This document shows, piece after piece, positions 17,193 to 27,626 of a stretch of DNA of 64,000 nt (position 1 is its first letter; each line of letters begins with the position of its first letter). Made by a program: the position numbers and the translations under genes. Source of the stretch: Amycolatopsis tolypomycina (GTDB taxonomy: Bacteria; Actinomycetota; Actinomycetes; Mycobacteriales; Pseudonocardiaceae); NCBI RefSeq assembly GCF_900105945.1, contig NZ_FNSO01000004.1, positions 2,790,001-2,854,000 of the forward strand. Direction: 5' to 3'. Below the pieces are notes generated by a model. That model made no database searches. It had not been told where the DNA came from and was given only the letters and a program-made list of their open reading frames with translations.

Positions 17193-17597
17193 ATGCAACA
17201 GCTATTGCTGCCCCTGCTGCTCGTGCTCGTCCTCGCCGTGCCGCTGGTGATGAGCACCCGCAAGCAGAAGAAGCAGCAGGCCGCGCAGCAGGAACTGCAG
17301 AGCAGCCTGGCGCCCGGTGACCGCGTGATGACCACGTCCGGTCTGTACGGCACCGTCGCCGACGCTTCGGGCGACACCACGATCGACATCGAGATCGCCC
17401 CCGGTGTCGTCACCACGTGGCTGCGGCTGGCCGTCCGCGAGAAGGTCGAGCCGGTCGTCGAGACCGAAGAAGACGCCGCCGACGAGGTCGAGGAGACCGT
17501 CGAGGAGCCGAAGGCCGTCGAGGCGACCGCCGTCAAGACCGACGAGCCGCAGACCACCGCGCAGGTGGCGCCGCCGCTGGAGCACGGCAAGAAGTAA
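17193..17597 (+). CDS. yajC: preprotein translocase accessory subunit YajC
   Basis: A 134-aa protein with one N-terminal membrane helix (LLLPLLLVLVLAVPLVM), then RKQKKQQAAQQELQSSLAPGDRV and TTSGLYGTV, the YajC core. The C-terminal ~45 residues are an acidic, low-complexity tail. It associates with SecDF at the membrane. The start is an ATG behind CGGAGAATC. Confidence 0.93.
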   Translation: MQQLLLPLLLVLVLAVPLVMSTRKQKKQQAAQQELQSSLAPGDRVMTTSGLYGTVADASGDTTIDIEIAPGVVTTWLRLAVREKVEPVVETEEDAADEVEETVEEPKAVEATAVKTDEPQTTAQVAPPLEHGKK

Positions 17598-17665
17598 CCC
17601 CCGCGGCACTCCTGGGCGAGGCCGGGAATCCCGACGAAAGTCGGTATGACCTCGCACGCCGGGCT

Positions 17666-17699
17666 CACGCAGCACCGAGTAGTGTCTCGGTGCTGCGTG
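17666..17699. terminator. hairpin between yajC and secD
   Basis: Perfect 14-bp stem (CACGCAGCACCGAG and its complement) with a 6-nt loop. It lies 69 bp after the yajC stop and 115 bp before the secD start, so it may attenuate or separate transcription of secDF. Confidence 0.6.
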
Positions 17700-17814
17700 C
17701 GTGTCCGCCGTCATACCCGTGCCCGGGAGTGAATCGCACACAGTCCCTCCCGGTAACCCTCCGGGCGGGCACCGCAACTTTGGGGTCCACCCCGTCCGAG
17801 GAGACCGAAGCACC

Positions 17815-19623
17815 GTGGCAGCTTCCGCCGGGCATCTCCGCCCGGGACGCTATCTCGCCCTGTTCGCCCTGATCGTGATCGTCTTGTACGCGCTGGTGTT
17901 CCTCACCGGCAACCACAAGCCGACCCCGAAGCTGGGTATCGACCTGCAGGGCGGCACCCGGGTCACGCTCACCGCCCGCACCCCCGACGGCGGCCAGCCG
18001 ACCCGTGAGTCCCTGAACCAGGCCCGCCAGATCATCGAACGGCGCGTCAACGGGATCGGCGTCAGCGGCACCGAGGTCCTCCTCGACGGCAACAACGTCG
18101 TGATCACGGTCCCGGGTGAGCAGGGCGACCAGGCGAAGAACCTGGGCAAGACCGCGAAGCTGGGCTTCCGGAAGGTCGTCTCCGCCGCCACCCAGCCGGT
18201 GGTGCCGCCGCAGCCGACCACCCCGCCGCCCGCCACGGGCACCCCGACCTCGGGTGCGCCGAACTCGGGTGCGCCGACCTCCGGCGCGCCGACCTCGGGC
18301 ACCAAGCCGCCGGCCACGTCGACCGCGCCGCCGACGGCAGGCGGCGGTGGCGCCGCCGGTGCCCTCGCGCAGCAGCAGAGCACCACGCCGGCCGCGCCGA
18401 GCAGCAGCGCCCCGCCCGCGTCGACCCCGGCGCCGGCTCCCGCGCCGTCGGACGGCTCGGTCGACGCGCAGACCGCGCAGGAGATCCAGGCCGCCAAGGC
18501 CCTCCGGCAGAACCCGCAGCTGATCGGCGCCGACGGCCAGCCGAACCAGGAGCTCGTCGCCAAGGCCATGGCGGCGCTCACCTGCGCGCCGAACGCCAAG
18601 GACCCCCTCGAGGGCAACGACGACCCGAAGCTGCCGCTGGTCGCCTGCGGTGACAATGACACCGCCAAGTACCTGCTGGAGCCGGAGTTCCTGCCGGGCA
18701 CCGAGATCGCCGACTCCACCTCGGGCTACGACCAGCAGCGCGGCCAGTGGGTGGTGAACCTCAGCTTCAAGAGCGAGGGCACCAAGACCTGGGCCGACTT
18801 CACCTCGAAGAACCAGGGCCAGCAGGCCGCGTTCGTGCTCGACACGCAGGTCGTGTCCGCGCCGAACATCCAGGTGGCCATCCTCGACGGCAACACCCAG
18901 ATCACCGGCAAGTTCACCCAGACCGAGGCGAAGAACCTCTCGGACATCCTCAAGTACGGCTCGCTGCCGCTGTCGTTCGCCTCGTCGGACGCGACCACGG
19001 TGTCGGCGACCCTCGGCCTGGCCTCGCTGGAGGCCGGCCTGATCGCCGGCGGCATCGGCCTGCTGGTCGTGTTCATCTACTGCCTGTTCTACTACCGGCT
19101 GCTCGGCGTGCTCACCATCCTGTCGCTGGCCCTGTCCGGCGCGCTGGTGTTCGCGGTGCTGGTGCTGCTCGGCCGGTGGATCGGCTACACGCTGGACCTC
19201 GCGGGCATCGCCGGCCTGATCATCGCCATCGGTATCACGGCGGACTCGTTCGTCATCTACTTCGAACGGCTCAAGGACGAGATCCGGGAGGGCCGGACCT
19301 TCCGGTCCGCGGTGCCGCGCGGCTGGGTCCGCGCCCGGCGCACCATCCTGGCTTCGGACGCGGTGAGCTTCCTGGCCGCGGCCATCCTGTACGTCATCGC
19401 GGTCGGCGACGTCCAGGGCTTCGCGTTCACCCTCGGCATGTCCACGGTGCTCGACCTGGTCGTCGTGTACCTGGTGACGCACCCGCTGGTGGCCATGGTG
19501 TCCACGTCCAAGAACAGTTTCCTGTCCAATCCGAGGCACCTGGGCCTCGGCGCCGTGCAGCAAGTGGGTTCGCAGCGTAAGAAGTCGACCTCGGTCGGCC
19601 GCGCGAACGTGAAGGAGGCCTGA
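17815..19623 (+). CDS. secD: protein translocase subunit SecD
   Basis: A 602-aa RND-like membrane protein that uses the proton gradient to pull exported proteins across the membrane. TM1 (YLALFALIVIVLYALVFL) is followed by the SecD signature LGIDLQGGTRVTL, the P1 domain, and five C-terminal helices with AGLIIAIGITADSFVIYFER. Between the P1 halves (about residues 127-215) is a Pro/Thr/Ala/Ser-rich spacer with repeated TSGAP units, longer than in E. coli but of a type seen in actinobacteria. GTG 17815 is chosen after GAGGAGACC; the earlier GTG at 17701 would add a non-conserved leader. Confidence 0.95.
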   Translation: MAASAGHLRPGRYLALFALIVIVLYALVFLTGNHKPTPKLGIDLQGGTRVTLTARTPDGGQPTRESLNQARQIIERRVNGIGVSGTEVLLDGNNVVITVPGEQGDQAKNLGKTAKLGFRKVVSAATQPVVPPQPTTPPPATGTPTSGAPNSGAPTSGAPTSGTKPPATSTAPPTAGGGGAAGALAQQQSTTPAAPSSSAPPASTPAPAPAPSDGSVDAQTAQEIQAAKALRQNPQLIGADGQPNQELVAKAMAALTCAPNAKDPLEGNDDPKLPLVACGDNDTAKYLLEPEFLPGTEIADSTSGYDQQRGQWVVNLSFKSEGTKTWADFTSKNQGQQAAFVLDTQVVSAPNIQVAILDGNTQITGKFTQTEAKNLSDILKYGSLPLSFASSDATTVSATLGLASLEAGLIAGGIGLLVVFIYCLFYYRLLGVLTILSLALSGALVFAVLVLLGRWIGYTLDLAGIAGLIIAIGITADSFVIYFERLKDEIREGRTFRSAVPRGWVRARRTILASDAVSFLAAAILYVIAVGDVQGFAFTLGMSTVLDLVVVYLVTHPLVAMVSTSKNSFLSNPRHLGLGAVQQVGSQRKKSTSVGRANVKEA

Positions 19624-19624
19624 C

Positions 19625-20851
19625 ATGGGGGTCGAAGAACTGGACACGGACGCCGAGGGCAACGCCAAGGTGGCGGCCAAGCCCGGCAAGAAGGAAAGCG
19701 TCTTCCACCGGCTCTACGTCGGCACGGGCGCGTTCGACGTCGTCGGCAAGCGCAAGCGCTGGTACGTCTTCTTCGGCGCGCTGGTGCTGGTGTGCCTCCT
19801 GTCGATGATCATCCGCGGCTTCAACCTCGGCATCGAGTTCGAGGGCGGCACGCAGATCCAGATGCCGGCCAACGGCACCCACGGCGTGATCACCGAGGAG
19901 CAGGCCAAGGAGTCGTTCCAGAAGGCACTCGGTCACCCGGCGACGGAGACGCAGAAGGTCGGCACGGGCAACGCCTCGACCATCCAGATCCGCACCGAGA
20001 CGCTGAACGCGGCCGACGTCGCCAAGCTGAAGCAGACCCTGTTCCAGGACCTGGGCCCGATCGGCAGCAACGGCCAGGCCAGCGTCCAGGCGATCAGCGA
20101 CAGCGCGGTGAGCGCGTCCTGGGGTGGCGAGATCTCGCAGAAGGCCCTGATCGCGCTCGCGGTGTTCCTCGTCGCGGTGGTCATCTTCCTCGCGGTCTAC
20201 TTCGACCTGCGGATGGCCGCGGCGGCGCTGGTCTCGCTGCTGCACGACATCCTGGTCACCGCGGGTGTGTACTCGCTGATCGGCTTCGAGGTCACCCCGG
20301 CGACCGTGATCGGCCTGCTGACCATCCTCGGGTTCTCGCTGTACGACACGGTGGTGGTGTTCGACAAGGTCCGCGAGAACACGCGCGGCCTGCTCGGGCT
20401 GACCCGCCGCACCTACGGCGAGGCCGCGAACCTCGCGCTGAACCAGACCCTGATGCGGTCGTTCAACACGGCGTTCATCGCGCTGCTGCCGATCCTCGGC
20501 CTGCTGGTCGTCGGGTACATCCTGCTCGGCTCGGGCACGCTGCAGGACCTGGCGCTGGTGCAGCTCACCGGTACCCTCGTCGGCGTCCTGTCGTCGGTGG
20601 CACTGGCGACGCCGCTGCTGGTCGACTTCAAGATGCGCGACCCGAAGTACAAGCAGCAGGCCGAGCGGGTCCGCCAGCGTCGCGCCAGCCAGGAGCGCAA
20701 GGCGGCGGGCGAGGACTTCGACGCCTCCGACGACGACGCCCTGGCGAAGGAACTGCGCAAGGAGAAGGCGTACGCGGCCGCGGCCAGCGTCCCCGCCCGG
20801 ATCCAGAAGCAGCGCCCGGCCGGCAAGCCCGCGGGCAAGCGGAAGCGCTGA
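19625..20851 (+). CDS. secF: protein translocase subunit SecF
   Basis: A 408-aa partner of SecD. It has TM1 (WYVFFGALVLVCLLSMI), the motif FNLGIEFEGGTQIQM, a periplasmic P domain, and five further helices with the conserved GLLTILGFSLYDTVVVFDKVRE. The C-terminal ~80 residues are a charged cytoplasmic tail. The ATG lies directly behind the secD stop, so the pair is co-translated. Confidence 0.95.
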   Translation: MGVEELDTDAEGNAKVAAKPGKKESVFHRLYVGTGAFDVVGKRKRWYVFFGALVLVCLLSMIIRGFNLGIEFEGGTQIQMPANGTHGVITEEQAKESFQKALGHPATETQKVGTGNASTIQIRTETLNAADVAKLKQTLFQDLGPIGSNGQASVQAISDSAVSASWGGEISQKALIALAVFLVAVVIFLAVYFDLRMAAAALVSLLHDILVTAGVYSLIGFEVTPATVIGLLTILGFSLYDTVVVFDKVRENTRGLLGLTRRTYGEAANLALNQTLMRSFNTAFIALLPILGLLVVGYILLGSGTLQDLALVQLTGTLVGVLSSVALATPLLVDFKMRDPKYKQQAERVRQRRASQERKAAGEDFDASDDDALAKELRKEKAYAAAASVPARIQKQRPAGKPAGKRKR

Positions 20852-20852
20852 C

Positions 20853-21371
20853 GTGGAGCTCGACGAAGCCCTCGGCCTGATCGCCGAGGTGCCGGACTTC
20901 CCCGAGCCCGGCGTGCTGTTCCGCGACTTGAGCCCGCTCTTCGCGGACGCGGGTGCGTTCAAAGCGGTGACCGACGCGCTGGCGGGCACCCTCGACCCGT
21001 CGGTCGAGGCGCTCGCCGGCGTGGAGGCCCGCGGCTTCCTCCTCGCCGCGGCCGTCGGGTACGCCCGCGGCCTCGGCGTGGTGCTGATCCGCAAGCCGGG
21101 CAAGCTGCCGGCCGTGGCGGGCCGCGTCGACTACGCCCTGGAGTACGGCACGGCCACGGTGGAGCTCCCGGCCGGCGTGGTCCGGCCGGGCCAGCGCATC
21201 GCCGTCCTCGACGACGTCCTGGCCACCGGCGGCACGGTCGCGGCCACGGGCAAGCTCCTGGAGGACGCGGGCGCGGTGGTCGACAGCGTGTCGGTGGTCC
21301 TGGAACTGGCCGCCCTCGGCGGCCGGGGCGTCCTGGGCGACCGCAAGATCCACGCCCTCCGGACCTGCTGA
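20853..21371 (+). CDS. apt: adenine phosphoribosyltransferase
   Basis: A 172-aa type I phosphoribosyltransferase that makes AMP from adenine and PRPP. The PRPP loop VLDDVLATGGT is intact, with ARGFLLAAAVGYARGLG and the flexible-loop region RKPGKLP upstream. The GTG start is 1 bp after the secF stop. secD-secF-apt-rel is a conserved actinobacterial order. Confidence 0.94.
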   Translation: MELDEALGLIAEVPDFPEPGVLFRDLSPLFADAGAFKAVTDALAGTLDPSVEALAGVEARGFLLAAAVGYARGLGVVLIRKPGKLPAVAGRVDYALEYGTATVELPAGVVRPGQRIAVLDDVLATGGTVAATGKLLEDAGAVVDSVSVVLELAALGGRGVLGDRKIHALRTC

Positions 21372-21384
21372 ACCCGTAACTGGC

Positions 21385-21495
21385 GTGATCCAGCCCGGAT
21401 CTCGCGTGATTGGGGCCGTAACTCACGAGTTACGGCCCCAATCACGTGAGTCACGGCTTCAATCACGCGGGTCACGGGTTCAATCACGCGAGTTC
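21385..21495. repeat. extragenic repeats with a 19-bp terminator stem
   Basis: A perfect 19-bp hairpin (arms 21405-21423 and 21428-21446, loop CACG) follows apt and is a good terminator. Around it the short element CGCGTGATTG, or its complement, occurs three times. The same element recurs near 35.4-35.5 kb. Confidence 0.75.
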
Positions 21496-21604
21496 GTGCT
21501 GGTGACGGGCCCCACATCCCCCTGAACGGGCGCACCCGACAGGGCTGCGAGGCGCAACGGCTACCCTGGTGGTCCGAAGGCCGCACGAGCAGCAGGAGGT
21601 GCGG

Positions 21605-23959
21605 GTGAGCCAGGAGCTCGACGCCGCGGTGCCCGCGAAACAGGGCGCCCAGCAGAACGGGCAGGCGGCGGCACAGCCCGCGCCGCCGAAGCCGAACGGT
21701 GCGGCGCCGAACCCGTCCGCGACCCGGCGGGTCCGGGCGCGCCTCGCCCGGCGGATCACTGCGCAGCGCGCCGCCCCGGTCAAGCAGGTCCTCGAACCCC
21801 TGGCCGTCATCCACCGCGAGCTGCACCCCAACGCCGACCTCGGGCTGCTCCAGCGCGCCTACGACGTCGCCGAGGAACTCCACCGCAACCAGCGGCGCAA
21901 GTCCGGCGACCCGTACATCACCCACCCCCTGGCGGTCGCCACCATCCTCGCCGAGCTGGGCATGGACACCACCACGCTCGTCGCGGCGCTGCTGCACGAC
22001 ACGGTCGAGGACACCGGCTACGCCGTCGAAAGCCTGAAGGCCGACTTCGGCGAGAAGGTCGCCGAGCTGGTCGACGGCGTCACGAAGCTGGACAAGGTGC
22101 AGCTCGGCTCGTCCGCCGAGGCCGAGACCATCCGCAAGATGGTCATCGCCATGGCCAAGGACCCCCGGGTGCTGGTCATCAAGCTCGCCGACCGGCTGCA
22201 CAACATGCGCACCATGCGCTTCCTGCCGCCGGAGAAGCAGGCCCGCAAGGCCCGCGAGACCCTCGAGGTGCTCGCCCCGCTGGCCCACCGGCTCGGCATG
22301 GCCACGGTCAAGTGGGAGCTGGAAGACCTCGCGTTCGCGATCCTGCAGCCCAAGAAGTACGACGAGATCGTCCGCCTGGTCGCCGACCGCGCGCCGTCAC
22401 GGGACATCTACCTGCGCTCGGTCATCACGGACCTGACCAGCAACCTCGTGTCGTCGCGGATCACCGCGAAGGTCGAGGGCCGGCCGAAGCACTACTACTC
22501 GATCCACCAGAAGATGATCGTCCGCGGCCGCGACCTGGACGACATCCACGACCTGGTCGGCGTGCGGATCCTGGTCGAGGACGTCCGCGACTGCTACGCG
22601 GCGATGGGTGTCGTGCACGCGCTGTGGCAGCCGGTGCCCGGCCGGTTCAAGGACTACATCGCCCAGCCGCGGTTCGGTGTCTACCAGTCGCTGCACACCA
22701 CGGTGATCGGCCCGGACGGCAAGCCCCTCGAGGTGCAGATCCGCACCTACGAGATGCACCGCACGGCCGAGTACGGCATCGCCGCGCACTGGCGCTACAA
22801 GGAAACCAAGGGCACGCACAGCGGCAACGCCATGGACGTCGACGAGATGGCGTGGATGCGCCAGCTCCTCGACTGGCAGCGCGAGGCCGCGGACCCGGGC
22901 GACTTCCTCGAGTCCCTGCGCTACGAGCTGGCCGCGCGCGAGATCTTCGTGTTCACCCCGAAGGGCGACGTCATCACGCTGCCGGTGGACTCGACGCCGG
23001 TCGACTTCGCCTACGCCGTGCACACCGAGGTCGGCCACCGCTGCATCGGCGCCCGCGTCAACGGCCGCCTGGTCGCGCTCGAGCGCAAGCTGGAAAACGG
23101 CGAAGTCGTCGAGATCTTCACGTCGAAGGCGGAGAACGCCGGCCCGTCGCGCGACTGGCTGCAGTTCGCGGGCTCGCCGAAGGCCCGCGCCAAGATCCGT
23201 CAGTGGTTCGCCAAGGAACGCCGCGACGAGGCCATCGAGGGCGGCAAGGAAGCCATCACCAAGGAGATCCGCAAGGTCGGCCTGCCGATCCAGCGCCTGG
23301 TTTCCGCGGAGTCCATGGGCGCGGTGGCCACGGAGCTGCGCCACGCCGACATCTCATCGCTCTACGCGGCGGTCGGCGAGGGCCACACGAGCGCAAAGCA
23401 CGTGGTCCAGCGCCTGGTGGCCCTGATCGGCGGCGTCGACGCGGCGGAGGAGGAGCTCGCCGAGCGCGCGACACCGTCCACGGTGACCCGCCGCCGCGGC
23501 TCCAACGACGTCGGAGTGGTGGTCAAGGGCGCCAGCGACGTCTGGGCGAAGCTGGCCCGCTGCTGCACCCCGGTACCGGGCGACGAGATCCTGGGCTTCG
23601 TCACCCGCGGCGGCGGCGTATCGGTCCACCGCACGGACTGCACGAACGCCGGCGACCTGCAGTCCCAGCCCGAGCGCCTGGTCGAGGTCGAGTGGGCACC
23701 CTCGGCATCATCGGTGTTCCTGGTGGCGATCCAGGTCGAGGCACTGGACCGCCACCGCCTGCTCTCGGACGTGACAAAGGTGCTGGCGGACGAGAAGGTC
23801 AACATCCTGTCGGCATCGGTGACGACGTCCCGCGACCGCGTCGCGGTCAGCCGCTTCTCGTTCGAGATGGGCGACCCAAAGCACCTGGGCCACGTCCTGA
23901 AGGTGGTCCGCGGCGTGGAGGGCGTCTACGACGTGTACCGGGTGACGTCGGCTTCCTAG
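21605..23959 (+). CDS. relA: bifunctional (p)ppGpp synthetase/hydrolase Rel
   Basis: A 784-aa stringent-response enzyme. After a ~55-residue Ala/Pro-rich leader comes the HD hydrolase domain with intact HDTVED (131-136), then the synthetase domain ([32 protein letters not shown]). The TGS domain ([14 protein letters not shown]), a zinc-finger-like region ([12 protein letters not shown]) and a C-terminal ACT domain complete it. Both catalytic centres look active, so it is the single long Rel type. The GTG start follows AGGAGG by 5 nt. Its stop shares CTAG with the convergent gene. Confidence 0.96.
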   Translation: MSQELDAAVPAKQGAQQNGQAAAQPAPPKPNGAAPNPSATRRVRARLARRITAQRAAPVKQVLEPLAVIHRELHPNADLGLLQRAYDVAEELHRNQRRKSGDPYITHPLAVATILAELGMDTTTLVAALLHDTVEDTGYAVESLKADFGEKVAELVDGVTKLDKVQLGSSAEAETIRKMVIAMAKDPRVLVIKLADRLHNMRTMRFLPPEKQARKARETLEVLAPLAHRLGMATVKWELEDLAFAILQPKKYDEIVRLVADRAPSRDIYLRSVITDLTSNLVSSRITAKVEGRPKHYYSIHQKMIVRGRDLDDIHDLVGVRILVEDVRDCYAAMGVVHALWQPVPGRFKDYIAQPRFGVYQSLHTTVIGPDGKPLEVQIRTYEMHRTAEYGIAAHWRYKETKGTHSGNAMDVDEMAWMRQLLDWQREAADPGDFLESLRYELAAREIFVFTPKGDVITLPVDSTPVDFAYAVHTEVGHRCIGARVNGRLVALERKLENGEVVEIFTSKAENAGPSRDWLQFAGSPKARAKIRQWFAKERRDEAIEGGKEAITKEIRKVGLPIQRLVSAESMGAVATELRHADISSLYAAVGEGHTSAKHVVQRLVALIGGVDAAEEELAERATPSTVTRRRGSNDVGVVVKGASDVWAKLARCCTPVPGDEILGFVTRGGGVSVHRTDCTNAGDLQSQPERLVEVEWAPSASSVFLVAIQVEALDRHRLLSDVTKVLADEKVNILSASVTTSRDRVAVSRFSFEMGDPKHLGHVLKVVRGVEGVYDVYRVTSAS

Positions 23960-24357
23960 AAGAGCGCCGCAACCAGCGCACCAAGCGGTGGCATCGCCTG
24001 GGCCAGCGCGCCACCGCGGCCCGCCCCGCGCGGGCGGCTGAGAGCCAGCACGTCCGACACCCCGAGGGCGATCCCGGCCAGCACCATGAACCCGCAGCAG
24101 TAAAGAACCAACCACCGCCCGGCCTCGACACCCCCGGTATGCAGCAGGATCAACCCAAGCACCGGCCCACAGGCAAGAAACAAGTTATAAAACCCCACAT
24201 TGAACGACCACAGCCGAGTAGCGGGCAAATTCACGGACGGGATCCGAAAAATGCCCTCGTGCACCCCCGGCCGTTCGAACAGCACAACCTCCCAGACGAA
24301 TGCCAGCAGGTGCACCAACACCGCCACCCCAGCGAAAACCTGCGCAACGACGTTCAC
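23956..24357 (-). CDS. DUF1304 family membrane protein
   Basis: A 133-aa protein with four hydrophobic helices. Family landmarks are W near [30 protein letters not shown] in the second helix, and a short Arg/Gly loop before the last helix. The function is unknown. The GTG start overlaps the upstream cupin stop by GTGA, so the two are co-translated. Confidence 0.82.
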   Translation of the reverse strand: MNVVAQVFAGVAVLVHLLAFVWEVVLFERPGVHEGIFRIPSVNLPATRLWSFNVGFYNLFLACGPVLGLILLHTGGVEAGRWLVLYCCGFMVLAGIALGVSDVLALSRPRGAGRGGALAQAMPPLGALVAALF

Positions 24358-24767
24358 GACACAAGCTCGATCCCGTGCTGCCCGGCGATCTCCGGAATCC
24401 GCTCGGGAGCAGCCTGGTCGACGGCCCGGAAGAACCGCCCCATCCCGTCCGTCAGGCACACCGCAAGGAACTGCGCAGACGGCGTGTGCACCGTGAAGGT
24501 GTTGGCCGCACCGGCCGGAATACTGATCGACGCACCAGGGACGAGGTCGTGCAGCTCGCCGTCCACGTACACCGTGATGCGCCCGTGGAGCACGTAGAAG
24601 CTCTTCGCCCAGGGCTCGGTGTGCGGCGGGACCGACGGCCCGCGCGGCGCGTCGACCTCGAACACCTCGTAGGCGCCGCCGGTGTGCTCCGCGCCGACCT
24701 TGACGGTGATCCGCGCGTCCTTCGAATCGAGTTCCGGGCCTTCGCCCGGGGCGCTGAAGTGGGTCAT
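24354..24767 (-). CDS. small cupin protein
   Basis: A 137-aa single-domain cupin: PPHTEPWAKSFYVLHGRITV, then VPGASISIPAGAANTF, with two conserved His-containing motifs. The fold commonly binds metal and a small substrate; the reaction cannot be inferred. It is the first gene of a two-gene unit with the DUF1304 protein, and divergent from a LuxR-type gene 90 bp away that may control it. Confidence 0.82.
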   Translation of the reverse strand: MTHFSAPGEGPELDSKDARITVKVGAEHTGGAYEVFEVDAPRGPSVPPHTEPWAKSFYVLHGRITVYVDGELHDLVPGASISIPAGAANTFTVHTPSAQFLAVCLTDGMGRFFRAVDQAAPERIPEIAGQHGIELVS

Positions 24768-24856
24768 GCCGACAACGCTAGGAACCCGCGAGCCCGGGGG
24801 ACCATCCCGGAAAGGTGGGATACCCGCCGGGCGCACCGGCGGCGCATACTGCGTCC

Positions 24857-25879
24857 GTGTGGGACGGCCGGGCACAGGGAGTGCGGCGGGACGTCGCCGC
24901 GCTCGCCACGGCGGGTCTCGGCGTCGCCGAGCTGCACGCCGCCGCCATCGAGCTGGTCGAGCGGGTGGTGCCCGCCGAGCTGACGTGCTGGGCGTCGCTC
25001 GACCCGGACACCGCCGTGATCAGCTCGATGACCAGCGGCCGGGCCCGCATCCCCGGCGAGTACGAGCCGCTGCTGGCCACCTACGAGTACGACGGCGCCC
25101 AGCCGCACACCTTCGCCGAGCTGGCGCGCAGGCCGGTACCGGTGGCGCGGCTGTCCGACCTGCCGCGCCGGGCTGTCGAGCGCAGCGGACGGCTCACCGA
25201 GGTCTGGCGGCCGCTCGGGCTCGGGCACGAGCTGCGCGTGGTGTTCCGGGTCGACGGCACGGCGTGGGGCGCGGCCGGCCTGGTGCGCCGCGGCGAGTTC
25301 GGCGACCGCGAGGTCGAGTTCCTGACGTCGGTCGCTCCGGCGCTGGCGGCGGCGACGCGGGTGGCCGCCCGCATCCGCCGTGCGGGGGAGCGGGCCGAAC
25401 CGGCGATCGTGGTCGTCGGCGCGGACGGCAGGCAGCGGGCGGCCACCGCGGCGGCGGAGACCTGGCGCTCCGAGCTCGACGAGATCGCCCCCGGCCGGTT
25501 CGCGGTCATGGTGCGCGCGGTGGTGACGGGGGCCCGCGCGGCGGCGACGGGGACGTTCCGGGCCCGTGTCCGCGACGCCCACGGCGGGTGGATCGTGGTG
25601 CACGCCAGCCGGCTGGTGGCCGGGGAGGACGACGGCGAGACGGTCGTGACGTTCGACCGCGCGTCGGGTGCCGAGCTGCTGGGCGTGCTGCTCGCCGCCT
25701 ACGGCCTGACCGCCCGGGAGCGCGACGTCTGCCGCGAGGTGCTGGCCGGACTGTCCACAACGGACATCGCGGCCCGGCTGGCGATCTCGGCGCACACGGT
25801 GCAGGACCACCTCAAGTCGGTGTTCGGCAAGGTCGGCGTCCGCAGCCGTGGGGAACTGACCGCGGCACTGTTGCACTGA
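24857..25879 (+). CDS. LuxR-family regulator with GAF-like sensor
   Basis: A 340-aa protein. The N-terminal ~230 residues resemble a GAF-like domain (ELTCWASLDPDTAVISSM, LGHELRVVFRVDGTAWGAAGLVRR), and the C-terminal 65 residues are a LuxR helix-turn-helix (GLTARERDVCREVLAGLSTT, HTVQDHLKSVFGKVGVRSR). There is no phosphoacceptor domain. The GTG at 24857 is the likely start; its transcript may be leaderless. It is divergent from the cupin/DUF1304 pair. Confidence 0.85.
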   Translation: MWDGRAQGVRRDVAALATAGLGVAELHAAAIELVERVVPAELTCWASLDPDTAVISSMTSGRARIPGEYEPLLATYEYDGAQPHTFAELARRPVPVARLSDLPRRAVERSGRLTEVWRPLGLGHELRVVFRVDGTAWGAAGLVRRGEFGDREVEFLTSVAPALAAATRVAARIRRAGERAEPAIVVVGADGRQRAATAAAETWRSELDEIAPGRFAVMVRAVVTGARAAATGTFRARVRDAHGGWIVVHASRLVAGEDDGETVVTFDRASGAELLGVLLAAYGLTARERDVCREVLAGLSTTDIAARLAISAHTVQDHLKSVFGKVGVRSRGELTAALLH

Positions 25880-25970
25880 GGTTGCGGAGGCGGAATTACC
25901 GCCCCGTGGCTCGCGGCTGCATGATACGGTCCGCAACTTGCGGGGGAGCCAGCCTGACAAGGGGGGCCGG

Positions 25971-27626
25971 ATGGCCGACGACACCACGCGCTACCTCTGT
26001 GCGGCGTCCTACCTCGATCCCGCCTACGGCAAGCGGGCCATCACGGAGTTCCTCGTCGAACCCACCCGGCCGGTCCCGCCGTCGACCGGGCTCGACGCGG
26101 GTGTCGTGCTCACCGAGGCGGTGCGGGCGCGGGCGCGCCGCAAGAACTACGACGGGCTGCTGGTGCTGCTCATGGCCGTCGTGCTCGGGCTGCTGTGGGA
26201 CAACCCGTTGCTCTACGCCTGGATCGTGGTGTCGCTGGTGCTCGTCGGCGTGCGGATGGCGCGGAAGGCGTCCGCGCCGGAGAAGCCGGTCAACCCGAAG
26301 ATGATGATCATGCTGGCCGCGGCGATCGTCGTCGCCTGGCTGCTGCTGTCCTATTCGGACGAGATCTTCGACTCCGGGAGCCGGTACTCCTCGCGCTACT
26401 ACGACGACGTCGAATACGACGACTCGTCCGGTGGCGACACCGCCCGCGCGGTCATCGGCATCGTGCTCGCGGTGGTCGTGGGCGTGGTGGCGACGATCGA
26501 GCGCTGGTCGCTGTGGAACCTGGTGACGACGCGCTTCCGGCGGTTCGCCCGGCCCGCCGACGGCGGCGGCAGCCTCACCGGGCTCCTCACCGAAGACTTC
26601 CGGGGGCAGCTCGCCCGCTTCCGGGGTGGCGAAGAGACCGCCGAGACGCCGGGAGCACCCCTGGTGGTCTACCGCGGGTACAACCCGTTCGTGGGCGCCG
26701 GGTACCGGCGTGACGCCTGGTCCATGGCGGTCCCGCTGGAGCGGGTCGAAGACGGCGAAGGCCGGCCGCAGCTGACGACCGAGGCGTTGTACGACGGCAT
26801 CCGCGAGGCGATCGCGAACCTGCGTCACGCGAACGCGCTGACGCCCGACAACCGGCTCGGCGCGCTGACCGTGACCGAGGCGGTGTTCACCCCGGCCGCC
26901 GCGCTGATCGACCACCTGGGGGAGCCGGACGCCGCGACCTACCTGCCGGACGTCACGCACCCGCCGCACACCCGGCTGTCCCCGGACGCCGTCGCCCGGC
27001 TCCGCACCGAACCGAAGGAATGGGCGCGCTACTACCTTTCCTTCCAGGTCGAGACCTGGGACCGCGAGCTGGTGCTCACGACGTTCCTGCACGTCGCCGT
27101 GGACGACACGACGCTGTACGTCGAGTGGACGCCGTTCATGCTGCCGCCGATCCGGGCGGAGTACCGCGTGGTGGACAAGATGCGGCCGGACTCGCTGCGC
27201 CCGCTCGGCCAGGGACTGCTGGCCTGGCTGGAGATGCCGGCGAGCCTGCCGGGCCGGATCCTGAACCTGGTGTCGTGGATCCGGCACCCGAAGCGCGAGG
27301 CCGGCGTCCTGGACCCGGACCGCTACGGCGCCGCGCAGACCCTGCGCGAACTCGGGTCGCTCAACCTGTTCACCGACTACTTCCAGCTCCTCGACATCGA
27401 ACGGTACGAGAAGATCCTCGAGAGCCGGCTGCTCCCGGCGATCGGCAAGCTGCTGGACGAAGCCGGCTTCTCGACGGCGAAGTTCGAGGAGCAGGCGGCG
27501 GTCGTGATCAACAACGACATCACGATCGGCGGCGACAACAGCGCCCCGATCACCCAGACCGGCGTGCGCGGCGCGCGCCGGCGCCCGCCGGCGGCACCCG
27601 GCAGGCGGACCAGGACGGAGGCCTGA
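25971..27626 (+). CDS. multi-helix membrane protein with C-terminal RHIM-like motif
   Basis: A 551-aa protein. Four hydrophobic helices lie at about residues 61-75, 79-96, 111-128 and 160-178. A large soluble domain follows (about 190-505) that I do not recognise (LVVYRGYNPFVGAG, LVLTTFLHVAVDDTTLYVEWTPF). Near the end, residues 514-532 read NNDITIGGDNSAPITQTGV; the core I-T-I-G-G-D-N fits the (I/V)x(I/V)Gx2N pattern of RHIM-like amyloid signalling motifs. The next gene carries nearly the same motif at its N-terminus and overlaps by TGATG. I infer a membrane-bound partner in a homotypic signalling pair. Confidence 0.7.
   Translation: MADDTTRYLCAASYLDPAYGKRAITEFLVEPTRPVPPSTGLDAGVVLTEAVRARARRKNYDGLLVLLMAVVLGLLWDNPLLYAWIVVSLVLVGVRMARKASAPEKPVNPKMMIMLAAAIVVAWLLLSYSDEIFDSGSRYSSRYYDDVEYDDSSGGDTARAVIGIVLAVVVGVVATIERWSLWNLVTTRFRRFARPADGGGSLTGLLTEDFRGQLARFRGGEETAETPGAPLVVYRGYNPFVGAGYRRDAWSMAVPLERVEDGEGRPQLTTEALYDGIREAIANLRHANALTPDNRLGALTVTEAVFTPAAALIDHLGEPDAATYLPDVTHPPHTRLSPDAVARLRTEPKEWARYYLSFQVETWDRELVLTTFLHVAVDDTTLYVEWTPFMLPPIRAEYRVVDKMRPDSLRPLGQGLLAWLEMPASLPGRILNLVSWIRHPKREAGVLDPDRYGAAQTLRELGSLNLFTDYFQLLDIERYEKILESRLLPAIGKLLDEAGFSTAKFEEQAAVVINNDITIGGDNSAPITQTGVRGARRRPPAAPGRRTRTEA

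Noticed and set aside
24815..24856. Upstream start for the LuxR gene
   Set aside because: The extra residues are not conserved-looking and overlap the promoter region of the divergent cupin; GTG 24857 fits better.
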